Below are positions 48,382-57,009 of a stretch of DNA of 64,000 nt, piece after piece; position 1 is the first letter of the stretch; the number at the start of each line of letters is the position of its first letter. The notes under the pieces were generated by a model. It saw only the letters and a list, made by a program, of their open reading frames with translations. It was not told the DNA's origin and ran no database searches. Both the position numbers and the translations under genes were made by a program. The stretch is from Trichobilharzia szidati. Lineage: Eukaryota; Platyhelminthes; Trematoda; Strigeidida; Schistosomatidae. The stretch is from assembly GCA_944472155.2 (NCBI GenBank), contig OX235279.1:154278199-154342198 (forward strand). The letters run 5' to 3'.

Positions 48382-48748
48382 TTACAGCCTAAATAAATTG
48401 TGAGGTTTACGTACAGAAAAGTTTTAACATACTTGCAAATTTTACATGTTGTCAGTTGACAGAAAGTTCCACAATTAGTGAAAAGTGTTCAGAAATTTGT
48501 GCTTATATAGTTTTTACACAGGCAGTTCAAGTCAAAATATATAAATGTATGCATACAACGGTAAAGGAGTTACGTAATAAAGACGAGAGGTGAGTAAGAT
48601 GATGAGTAACTAATAAATTTGGTAACGATGTACTGAGTTCAAATCACGTCATAGAAACAAGAGACAAGCATTATTACAGATTATAAAAAAGAGGGGTGAG
48701 GTTAAAGACAAAGATTACGTAATCAGAGTAGAGAATAAAGACATGCAG

Positions 48749-49195
48749 TTACCATGGCAAGAAAAGACTAACAACTGCTTCTTTCTGAACACATAAATCT
48801 GGTTTGAAGCGTTTGATAGAAATTGCTTCGGCAAACTTGAGGAGAATGGAGCTCCTTTGTCTATTGATAATTTTTTTAAAGGATTTCTCGATTTCCACCT
48901 CATGACCCGTGTCGAGGAGATGCCTGGCAATGGCACTGTTTAAAGAATTTGTTCCCTTTAGACGTAAGCTTTTTGGTACATGTTCAGAAAATCGTAGATA
49001 TGCCCTTCTTTCTGTCCTTCCAATGTAACTGCTCCCGCAGATATATGTAAATTTGTATATGCAGTTGGAGTTCACATGAGAAGGATATCTATCGATTTTT
49101 GATTGCACCAAAGAGCAAGTTGTTCGATAGACGGGAACGAGCTTTGCTGCAGGATAGGCTATAGCTAGTGATGTACTCAGCCTTCTGTTGATCAT
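48749..49195 (-). CDS. PLE ORF fragment with GIY-YIG endonuclease
   Basis: 148 residues from an internal ATG; homology continues upstream to about 49240. The nuclease reads CIYKFTYICGSSYIGRTERR then AYLRFSEHVPKSLRLKG, with Tyr-Ile-Gly intact. The first Cys pair of the usual linker is changed (FTYIC). The C-terminus is DLCVQKEAVVS, as in other PLEs. Its first two thirds are nearly identical to the inverted copy at 49968-50315. Confidence 0.75.
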   Translation of the reverse strand: MINRRLSTSLAIAYPAAKLVPVYRTTCSLVQSKIDRYPSHVNSNCIYKFTYICGSSYIGRTERRAYLRFSEHVPKSLRLKGTNSLNSAIARHLLDTGHEVEIEKSFKKIINRQRSSILLKFAEAISIKRFKPDLCVQKEAVVSLFLPW

Positions 49196-49240
49196 CGCTG
49201 TAATGTTTCCACCTTTATAATCAAGCTCAAAGTAGATTGG
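48893..49240. repeat. Left arm of a 348-bp inverted repeat (PLE)
   Basis: Nearly identical to the reverse complement of 49968-50315, with one or a few substitutions. The arms are separated by 727 bp. Confidence 0.8.
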
Positions 49241-49305
49241 CGTTTTTTCACTGTGATTTGTTTTTCATTTGCGACTTCATATCTTCCAATACTTGTTGAT
49301 GAACC

Positions 49306-49665
49306 TGTTATGTATGTGAATATGAGGACCTTGTAGACTACGAGCGAATCTAACTAATGCGCTGGCTAATCTGTCTTAATCGCACGTCAACAACAACAAC
49401 AATAATACCGCCGGGCACGCAAGACAAATAAAGAGAAGACTGGACGTTGATATGAGAGCTTTTACTGTCTCAAACAACAGTCGAAAATGTTAACAACAAC
49501 TCCGTATTTATACAATTAGAAAAATCAATGTCACATTTTAAAAATATTAACGACCTTGGGAATTCAGTAATTTAAATCAATAATCACGCAGATGCGTGAA
49601 ATCAATGATTATGCTAGTGTGTGAAATAAATAATGAATATTAATGATTAACCTGCGTATATATTA
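49306..49665. mobile_element. Probable solo LTR in a PLE
   Basis: A 360-bp insert begins TGTTATG and ends TATATTA, and is flanked by GAACC on both sides (49301-49305 and 49666-49670). Removing it restores PLE continuity from GYPQRF into RFINKYWK. A TATA-like TTATACA and an AATAAA are inside. Terminal TG..TA rather than TG..CA and the lack of internal retroviral genes leave the family open. Confidence 0.6.
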
Positions 49666-49961
49666 GAACCGTTGAGGGTACCCATCGCTCTTCGGTGTCT
49701 CTTCAAGAAACTCAAATTCTTCCTCCAATTTCTCTATAGAGCATATTCTTCTCGCTTTATAGTACAGAGTCTTGACTAGACCGCGTTTAAGGCTTTTTGG
49801 ACGAAAGCTATTGAAATGCAAGTATTGTCCTTTCCATGTAGGCTTTCGATAAATTGACTTTTGAAGACTACCGTCTTCTAGGCTTTCCAAGGCAATGTCG
49901 AGGAAGTGAAACTTTCAATCATTTTCATGTTCCATAGTAAACTCAGTATTGCTGTGTGGTG
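49663..49961 (-). repeat. PLE RT fragment
   Basis: KFHFLDIALESLEDGSLQKS then IYRKPTWKGQYLHF is the PLE RT segment just after the catalytic YxDD. One stop precedes KFHFLD. It ends at GYPQRF where the LTR is inserted. Confidence 0.7.
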
Positions 49962-49967
49962 TGTGTA

Positions 49968-50361
49968 CCAATCTACTTTGAGCTTGATTATAAAGGTGGA
50001 AACATTACAGCGATGATCAACAGAAGGCTGAGTACATCACTAGCTATAGCCTATCCTGCAGCAAAGCTCGTTCCCGTCTATCGAACAACTTGCTCTTTGG
50101 TGCAATCAAAAATCGATAGATATCCTTCTCATGTGAACTCCAACTGCATATACAAATTTACATATATCTGCGGGAGCAGTTACATTGGAAGGACAGAAAG
50201 AAGGGCATATCTACGATTTTCTGAACATGTACCAAAAAGCTTACGTCTAAAGGGAACAAATTCTTTAAACAGTGCCATTGCCAGGCATCTCCTCGACACG
50301 GGTCATAAGGTGGAACCATATTATTCTGCACAAACCACTGTTGTTCTTGCTTTATTCAAAT
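49968..50361 (+). repeat. Inverted PLE copy with an internal deletion
   Basis: Encodes the same GIY-YIG region on the plus strand as 48893-49240. At 50315 it jumps to sequence matching the reverse complement of 48301-48345, skipping about 550 bp of the other copy. The open frame here runs on past the junction to 50489, but those codons are not PLE protein. Confidence 0.75.
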
Positions 50362-50936
50362 TCATCAAGGGGAATAAATGCAGGAAATCGATAAGTATTT
50401 CAGAGCTATTGTTAAAGGGGATAGAAGAAATGAAACGAAGTGACAGTATCTCCTCATTTTTGAAGGCTCAACAGATTTACTGGGAATGAGTTTAATTGAT
50501 AGCCACTTGTACATTATTCAATCAGTTCTAGTCTAGTATTTTCCATCAATCTTCTTCCGACTCAAAGGTATGTTTAAGAATACGAGTTTGTTGCAATGTT
50601 TTCCTTACGTGTAAGACTTACGTGATTTTATATGACGTTAAGTATATAATAATAATGGCTTTATGCCAAAAAGTATTTGTTGTACAGGTATGGAATTTTC
50701 AGCGTACATTGCAATATTGCATCCAATTACCTCATAAATTTTATAAGATTTTAGAAATAAAAAGCAACGAAAACAAAAAGAAAAAAAGAGAAATAAAAGA
50801 AATAAAAAGGAACATCATTGCATTCACATAATTACACATTGCACCACAGGATATGAAATATAAAATTAGTGTGTAATAAAATATGTGAGCAACAATATAA
50901 TAGTAACAAAGAAAGGAGAACAAAAGCTAATGGGAA

Positions 50937-51743
50937 CTATTTGTTAGAGTGCCGCAGTAAATTGATCGTGTCATAACCAACGGATTTCTCATCACATAAC
51001 AGCTGTGCCAGATAAGGTATTGTGGTGTTTTTGTACTTGTTAGTCCTAGCATATAGCCTCCTATAGTTGCTTCTAGTTCTACCAGATGAAATGTAAGGAG
51101 AGAGCTGCGTATAGAGAGGATGCTCGGAGTCTGACAATATAGTATTCGCTAGTTTCTTACATGACATTATGTGTCTATCCACAATGGTGTTAACCAGTTG
51201 GTTTAACGAAATCCCACTTGCCCTACTAACAGCTTTTAGTGCCCTACGCAGCGAAGCAAAGTCTTTCTTAAGTAGTCCACGAAAGATTAGTGGGGAGCAG
51301 TAAAGAGGGATGGTTAGAATACAAGAGTTGACAAACTGAGAAAGCAAAGACTGCTTTATACCAGACTGCCTCAATTTCCTAACGTAGAATGTTAAGCGAA
51401 ACATCTTTCTAGTCACTAGCAAGATGTGAGAGGACCAGGAAAGATCGGAGGAAATACTAAGTCCAAGGTACTTGACATTTGATGTAATTTCAACCTCTAT
51501 GCCATCAATGATAGTGGGACCATGTGAGCTAGCTAGTTGTTGTAGGTCACTTTTTCGTCTGAAAGTGAAATTTACTACCTGACATTTAGACGGATTCAGC
51601 TTAAGACCATTTGAAGAGGACCACTGACTAATTTCCGATAGAAATTTATTTAATTTGGAACAGTCTGACTGAGAATTGACAGGCATGGAGACAGAGAGGT
51701 CATCAGCATACTTGACAAAAGTGGCTACATCAGAATGGGGCAA
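50937..51743 (-). CDS. LINE reverse transcriptase C-terminal part
   Basis: 268 uninterrupted residues from an internal ATG. The YADD catalytic box is at residues 12-15. It is followed by NGLKLNPSKCQVV and VKYLGLSISSDLSW, typical of LINE RT and thumb. The open frame suggests the LINE inserted recently. It was cut off from its N-terminal part by the SINE. Confidence 0.8.
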   Translation of the reverse strand: MPHSDVATFVKYADDLSVSMPVNSQSDCSKLNKFLSEISQWSSSNGLKLNPSKCQVVNFTFRRKSDLQQLASSHGPTIIDGIEVEITSNVKYLGLSISSDLSWSSHILLVTRKMFRLTFYVRKLRQSGIKQSLLSQFVNSCILTIPLYCSPLIFRGLLKKDFASLRRALKAVSRASGISLNQLVNTIVDRHIMSCKKLANTILSDSEHPLYTQLSPYISSGRTRSNYRRLYARTNKYKNTTIPYLAQLLCDEKSVGYDTINLLRHSNK

Positions 51744-51826
51744 GTCATGTAAGAAAAAAGAAAACAGAAAAGGAGAAAGGACAGCACCTTGAGGAACACC
51801 AGCTAAAGTAAGTGAGGTAGTGGAGG

Positions 51827-51838
51827 ACTTTCCATTGT
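51827..51838. repeat. Target-site duplication, left copy
   Basis: ACTTTCCATTGT here and at 52278-52289 flank the SINE, the expected product of target-primed insertion. Confidence 0.85.
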
Positions 51839-51873
51839 GATGATATTAGATGGTTGGAGGCAATCGGCAGGAA

Positions 51874-51918
51874 GCCTTGGACCTAGGTTTCGTGCTAGTT
51901 GGCACTCATCAGCAAGGC
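51874..51918 (-). ncRNA. Hammerhead ribozyme, type I, complete core
   Basis: Minus strand: stem I GCCTTG with CAAGGC, core CTGATGA, stem II GTGC with GCAC around CAACTA, GAAA, stem III ACC with GGT around a two-base loop, and a GTC cleavage triplet. Every invariant core residue is present. Confidence 0.85.
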
Positions 51919-52067
51919 GTATCTGCAACCTTGAAGGAACTCATGTCCCTTCTGAGATTCGAACTCGCGTCACCCAGTGCTGCAGTCAGAGACGTTACCA
52001 CTGAGCTATTCGGGCTCGCGATTGACCTCGTGTAGGACTGTAGTAGATATTTTGAGGTTGCAGATAC

Positions 52068-52112
52068 GCCTTGCTGAAGAGTGCCAACTAGCACGAAACC
52101 TAGGTCCAAGGC
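52068..52112 (+). ncRNA. Hammerhead ribozyme, inverted second copy
   Basis: Same stems as 51874-51918 on the opposite strand. The core is CTGAAGA, a change at position 7, which tolerates any base. With the first copy it can form a long hairpin. Confidence 0.75.
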
Positions 52113-52277
52113 TTCCTACCGATTGCCTCCAACCATCTAATATCATTACAAACAATGTACACCGTGATGGCGAGCTACCTAGAATGGTGGCCACATTACA
52201 ACCTGACTGATAGAATTCAGTCTGCACCAAAGAGAGGACTAGACGCATCACACTAGTTACTGGTGTCAAATCAAAAT

Positions 52278-52289
52278 ACTTTCCATTGT
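52278..52289. repeat. Target-site duplication, right copy
   Basis: ACTTTCCATTGT, identical to 51827-51838. Confidence 0.85.
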
Positions 52290-53431
52290 AGACGGTGTAC
52301 TGTTTCCTATCAGAAAAATAGGAATGCAACCACTTATTTGTCCAGCTCTCAGTCTGTGTTGCAGCAAGCTTACTTAGCAAGAGAGACCTAGGTACAGAGT
52401 CAAATGCGGATGTGTAATCAAGGAAGGCACACCGAACATATTTACCTCCTCTATCTATCAAGTAAACGAGTCTTATCTGCAGGTTTATGTCTTATCTACA
52501 CAATAATGTCATGAACTCCTAACCTGCTTTGGCAATCCTTATCTGATTTCTTTACTAAATGTAGCATTAATGATTTCCATTATTTTTACTCCTAAATTAC
52601 TTATACTTTATTTTTATCTTTACTGACATTTTATTTCCGTATAAATTGATTTAACATGTAAATATATGGTCATATATATTTCATTTGTTCATATAACACC
52701 TGTCTTATAGTAACGCTATTCAAATTTCCTGTTGATTGATGAAATCGGAATTTTCGGCTTCTGGTTACATGTTGACTTCTAGTACGGATGCTATAAGCAT
52801 GTCTAAGGATTGAAATTGATGTTATCTAGTGAATGGTGACTAGCAGTGAAACCCAGGAAATCAGTTGATTCGATATGTGAATGTATGATCAGATTTGTGT
52901 TAGTCTGTTTCAAAAATACATCACACTTTTCAGACAAACTCCATCTTTTACTATCTCTTTTCAAACTTATTGAATATATAATCTGTTTTAAAATAAACCA
53001 AACTCCATCACGGCATGAATGCGCCTGTAAGCAATCAGTTGCTACCGATGAATAGAATGTAATGATAAAAGAGAATAGTTTCTCCATCTGTAAGGAGAGA
53101 CTGATTGGTAGGTCATTGTACATCAAATCAGTGAGTGCTGATATAGAAAATGTCACTGTGATTAAAACAAAATGATTATTCATAGGAAAAGTCAGAATTT
53201 TATGTCACATGTTTTGATATAAGTACATTTAATTCCTCGTACTTATCACTGTTCAGAAAAGTGTTAATATATGAATCTGTTCAAAATAAAATTACATAGT
53301 TTATATGGAGAGTCACATCAATGTGAAAATCTGTTTCAGTCTTTTGATGGTTATTACCTGACTTAAGCGATAATGATAGATAATAGTTTCCATTAACTAA
53401 ATGACAGTGAAAATAATAATGAAAAGAAATC

Positions 53432-53718
53432 TTTCTTGGCAACAAAAGGAATATTTCCAAAGATGTGTTAATGCAATTGTTAATTTTTTTTGACAACAAA
53501 TAACTTAATTTAGAAGGCGTTAATCAGTTAGAAACTAAAATAAAGTTACAAAAGTAGGTTGGGTGACGTAATCTAATTGATAGGGTTCAATGAAAAATGA
53601 ATGAGAGTCAAGTTAATAATCTGAGTAGAATTCACTTGAAAATGAATGAGAGTTAAGTTAATAAGCTGAGTAGAATTCACTTAAAAATAAACGAAAATGG
53701 AGTTAGCAACAGTCGTCA
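53432..53718. repeat. Left arm of an inverted repeat around a PLE fragment
   Basis: Matches the reverse complement of 54112-54366. This arm carries an extra internal tandem copy of about 45 bp (GAATGAGAGTTAAGTTAATA region). Confidence 0.75.
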
Positions 53719-53829
53719 TGAGGGTAGAGATTTAATAGAGGGTGGGGGGTAGAAAATAATGCAATTAATAAACAGACAAACAAAGAAGAAAGAGGTAAGA
53801 CAAAATTACGTATTTGGTGTTGAGATAGA

Positions 53830-54120
53830 TCAGGACCATTGTAGATTTAGTGACTGAACAAACTTCTTTTGTATGCAGAGTTCAGGATTCAATATGTGAA
53901 TTGCCATTGCTTCTGCAGTTTGAAGAAGTTTAATTCGTACTCTTTTGGCAAGATTCCCACGTATTGTGTAGATAACTGAGAAGTTGTTTTGTGGGTTTGC
54001 TTGGTGTCCGGATTCGATCAAGTGTTCTAGGATAGAGCTGTGGCGGGGGGATCTTCTTTCTCCTTTATAAAACCATGAAGGTAAGTGTTCGCTGATTCGT
54101 TTGGATAAATCTTTAACGCC
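53830..54120 (-). repeat. Penelope-like GIY-YIG C-terminal fragment
   Basis: Minus strand: LSKRISEHLPSWFYKGERRS, then LIESGHQANPQNNFSVIY and QTAEAMAIHILNPELCIQKK, ending at TAG (53827-53829 region). The Tyr-Ile-Gly nuclease start is missing, replaced by the inverted-repeat arm, so the 122-codon frame (53830-54198) is a fusion. Confidence 0.75.
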
Positions 54121-54366
54121 ATGACGACCGTTGCTAACTCCATTTTCGTTTATTTTTAAGTGAATTCTACTCAGATTATTAACTTGACTCTCATTCATTT
54201 TTCATTGAACCCTATCAATTAGATTACGTCACCCAACCTACTTTTGTAACTTTATTTTAGTTTCTAACCGATTAACGCCTTCTAAATTGCGTGATTTGTT
54301 GTCAAAAAAAATAACAATTGCATTAACACATCTTTGGAAATATTCCTTTTGTTGCCAAGAAAAATT
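54112..54366. repeat. Right arm of the inverted repeat
   Basis: Reverse complement of 53432-53718, with a few substitutions and without the 45-bp duplication. Confidence 0.75.
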
Positions 54367-55076
54367 ACTATAAATTTGCGGTTTGTACAGCTTGAGAATG
54401 ATATCGCCGAAAAGAGTAACTCTTTGCTGAACGCCTTTTCTTTTCTATGACTGAATGGGAATTTTCAAATTGCTGAAAAGAAATCTGTTTGAAACGTAGT
54501 CTAGTGGATAATACTGTTTCACTGTATGGAAACTGATATGACCAGTAAAGCGACCCAGTAAGTTGAGAGTGTAATAGACATAACACACCAAAGTAGACCT
54601 AAACTAGTCATCAGTAAGTACATCTAGAATACCACTGATATGCGAAATCAACAAGAAAGAGAGACTGACTTTTGAAAGACAGCATTAGCTGATTCCAAAA
54701 CCACTCAGATAAGTACAGAACGAAGTATCAAGTGAACTTAACACACACATATTAATTTCACTGATAAGTCTAAAGACCGCCAATGAATGTCGTCGAGTGG
54801 AAACCAAATGAAAGGAGGACATGAGAACCTAAGGGTATCTGCGTGGCTAGCTAAAGAAGACTGAAGAGAAAAATTCAAATGAAGATGTGCTGCTGAAGCC
54901 CCATATTCCACTTGGAACCCAAGGGAATAGTAATATAAAAGGTTAATTACTATTATTCATATGAACTGTGGTCAAGATTTCACCGAATAGTTACAAAATA
55001 CTTGTGCGCCAAGTGAGAAATAGACATATGTAAAAATTAAACTTGTAAAATCTCAGTGAAGTTTGTAATAAATACT

Positions 55077-55116
55077 ACCATCGTCTCGTTCGGCGAACTG
55101 GTCCGGAGTTCTTCAG
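55077..55116 (-). ncRNA. Hammerhead-like motif at the left end
   Basis: Minus strand: CTGAAGA, a stem of CCGG-type bases around ACCAGTTCG, then CGAGACGATGG. The GAAA box is GAGA, so probably decayed. Confidence 0.35.
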
Positions 55117-55293
55117 GGAAATTAATCGAACTTATTTTTGATTGCACACTAGTCAGTAACTAGTGTAATGTGTCTAGTCCTATCTTCGGTGCAGACTGAA
55201 TTCTATCAGTCATGTTTGCAATGTGAACACCATGCTAGGTGGCTCGCCATTACGGTGCACTGTGAATTCTTGGTGTTAGATGGTTGGAGGCGC

Positions 55294-55362
55294 GAGCCTG
55301 AATAGCTCAGTGGTAACGTCTCTGACTGCAGCACTGGGTGACGCGGGTTCGAATCTCAGAAG
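55294..55362 (+). promoter_or_regulatory. tRNA-like Pol III promoter of the SINE
   Basis: A box A-like TAGCTCAGTGGTAACG and box B GGTTCGAATCTC are spaced as in a tRNA. The anticodon region resembles GCA, but the acceptor stem does not close, so it is a promoter relic, not a tRNA gene. Confidence 0.7.
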
Positions 55363-55392
55363 GGACATCAGTTCCTTCAAGGTTGCAGATAC

Positions 55393-55437
55393 GCCTTGCT
55401 GATGAGTGCCAACTAGCACGAAACCTAGGTCCAAGGC
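55393..55437 (+). ncRNA. Hammerhead ribozyme, type I, complete core
   Basis: Stem I GCCTTG (55393-55398) pairs with CAAGGC (55432-55437). CTGATGA is at 55399-55405. Stem II GTGC/GCAC is at 55406-55409 and 55416-55419. GAAA is at 55420-55423. The short stem III A-C-C/G-G-T has a TA loop, and the GTC triplet is at 55429-55431. Predicted cleavage is after 55431. Confidence 0.88.
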
Positions 55438-55497
55438 TTCCTGCCGATTACCTCCAACCGTCTAATACCAACTAATCGAACTTAAAATAACAAAGTT

Positions 55498-55518
55498 ATA
55501 TATATATATATATATATA
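55498..55518. repeat. (TA)n microsatellite
   Basis: TA run just downstream of the SINE target duplication. Confidence 0.8.
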
Positions 55519-56146
55519 CAAATAAACCAGGGACATGTCTTTAAAATCGAAGCTGAATCATGTTAGTCATCAATAGCAATCAAAACAAAATAAATAAAAT
55601 TGTATGAACTATGATCAAAATTTGATTGAAAACATACAAATATTAGTCTACTTTTGTTAAACACTGTAAACAGTGTGCACTTTGACATCCGTTTTAGTGA
55701 TTACGTTCGATCAAAGTTCATGATCATTGATAACTAAATATGAAAAATATATGTTTATGCGGTATGCAGTGGTGTGTGTATGTGCAAGCGGGGATACAAT
55801 CGTAAAGCATTTGTTAGTCTCTCCATAGAAAGATACAGACAGTCAGGAATTTACATGAAGTGTGATAGATTAGTGATACATATTTATCTACTACTCATTA
55901 ATCAGGACTTGCCATCAATCAACCAGCATCACGTCTTCACCCTCATTAAAGATTTTGAGCTTCATCCGTATATGTAGGGCTTCTGCAGTCAGTCTTTCTT
56001 CATACGAACCGAAACCTTTCTATATAACCTTGGTCCTATCGAAGTCGATCTTGTGTCCCTTTTTCATTCAGTGTAGTGCAGTCACCGATCTGTTTTCTAG
56101 TTTCTTCGAATTTGCAGAGGTCTCTGCAACCAACTCTAGATATTCA

Positions 56147-56610
56147 TTATGGTAAGATTTTATTTTGATAAATCACACAGTGCTACACAGTAATATTAAC
56201 TGATGACGTTTCGAGCACAAAGCTAAAATCATGAAGCCATATGTTCCACTGTGAACATGAAGGAACAAAAAAATTGCTATTGAGTGAGAATAGAGGTAGT
56301 TGAGTGAAGAAAATTTTCTTTATCGACGAAATCCTCTTAAGAGACTGTACAGTCGTATTTATATTATAATAATAACAAAAGTGTATAGTAGTCTATTATT
56401 GAGTAATAGGGGATGACATAATTACTCGGAAGTGGCTTCATTTGTATACATTTGTTTCATTTATATTCATGAGTCATGTATATAAATGAAGCAAAAAGGC
56501 TGTGTGAGTGACTTGGTATGATTACGAGCAATAATTTGTCACTAATTAATATTACTGTACAACAGTGTGTGAATTATCAAAATAAAATCTTATCTATGAT
56601 GGAGTTATAC
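56147..56610. repeat. Foldback unit with long inverted ends
   Basis: The ends, containing GATTTTATTTTGATAAATCA and its reverse complement, match the 15664-15759 hairpin. Next to the left end is TGATGACGTTTCGAGC, a PLE-type terminal motif seen also at 43726. Confidence 0.6.
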
Positions 56611-56889
56611 TCTACCAAGTTTTATGCTTATACCTCCAGACATTGTTTATGCCCTTTCAGTCTTAAACCTGCATGAATTTATCCTCATTACTATCACCTC
56701 GATTCTTTCACACTAATTCAAGTAGACTTATAATAAGTTTGTGGGTCAATTTCGATCACATTCATGAAATTTTGTTTATTATATTCTGATAATATTTTAT
56801 GACTTGCATGATTGGACAAAGTTTTTAAAGACGAGATGTAACCTTTTTATACACATATACCTTTGTTATTTTTATTTCGATTAAGGTCT

Positions 56890-56928
56890 CTGAAGAAGTT
56901 CGGACCAGTTCGCCGAACGACACGATGG
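56890..56928 (+). ncRNA. Hammerhead-like motif at the right end
   Basis: CTGAAGA (allowed at position 7), a perfect six-base stem II GTTCGG with CCGAAC, then GACACGATGG where GAAACG would be expected. A Penelope-type ribozyme with a damaged GAAA box. Confidence 0.4.
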
Positions 56929-57009
56929 AATTACTTTATTTCAGTTTCTCTGAGATCGTAAAAATATAATTCAAATACTGTCACTTATAGACAAAAGAGA
57001 TGATATTAC

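Larger units (their letters stand above)
48300..49961 (-). mobile_element. Penelope-like element, split by a solo LTR and duplicated in inverse
   Basis: Reading on the minus strand, RT palm-to-thumb sequence (49961-49671) is followed by a 360-bp LTR-like insert. The element then resumes at RFINKYWK (near 49300), passes through the GIY-YIG ORF and ends near 48300. An inverted copy of its middle lies at 49968-50361. Confidence 0.65.
51839..52277 (-). mobile_element. tRNA-derived SINE with two hammerhead ribozymes
   Basis: A 439-bp insert in the CR1-like LINE. The tRNA-like head lies near 51960-52020 on the minus strand (AATAGCTCAGTGGTAACG box A, AGTTCGAATCTC box B). A 3' hammerhead is at 51874-51918, and an extra inverted copy of the hammerhead region at 52068-52112. 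The upstream part matches 55150-55275. The extra inverted segment makes this copy 101 bp longer than the one at 55135. Confidence 0.8.
50937..52475 (-). mobile_element. CR1-like LINE fragment, interrupted by a SINE
   Basis: Minus strand. The upstream part reads RCAFLDYTSAFDSVPRSLLL and YFSDRKQYTVYNGK (RT finger and palm). After the SINE it resumes TLAGVPQGAVLSPFLFSFFL, then the catalytic VKYADDLSVSMP and the thumb. It ends with TAA at 50937-50939. Removing the SINE (51839-52277) and one 12-bp target copy restores one open frame over the whole fragment. It is truncated at the 5' end near 52475, so no endonuclease is present. The domain order fits a jockey/CR1-type LINE. Confidence 0.8.
55135..55472 (+). 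mobile_element. tRNA-derived SINE with intact hammerhead
   Basis: A 338-bp element flanked by TAATCGAACTTA on both sides (55123-55134 and 55473-55484). The order is a leader shared with 52150-52277, the motif TTAGATGGTTGGAGGC, a tRNA-like head (55294-55362), a hammerhead (55393-55437), and the inverted motif GCCGATTACCTCCAACCGTC at the 3' end. There is no poly-A tail. Confidence 0.85.
54960..57000. mobile_element. Composite foldback element with Penelope-like ends
   Basis: The left end (about 55000-55120) and right end (about 56885-56985) are inverted versions of one another. Each contains CTGAAGAA.., a stem around ACCAGTTCG, and an ACGATGG box. A related, shorter element is at 14990-15430. 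Nested inside are the SINE 55135-55472 and the foldback unit 56147-56610. Confidence 0.55.

Noticed and set aside
55294..55362. Functional tRNA gene
   Set aside because: Box A and B fit, but the acceptor stem does not pair and the unit is the head of a repeat with target duplications.
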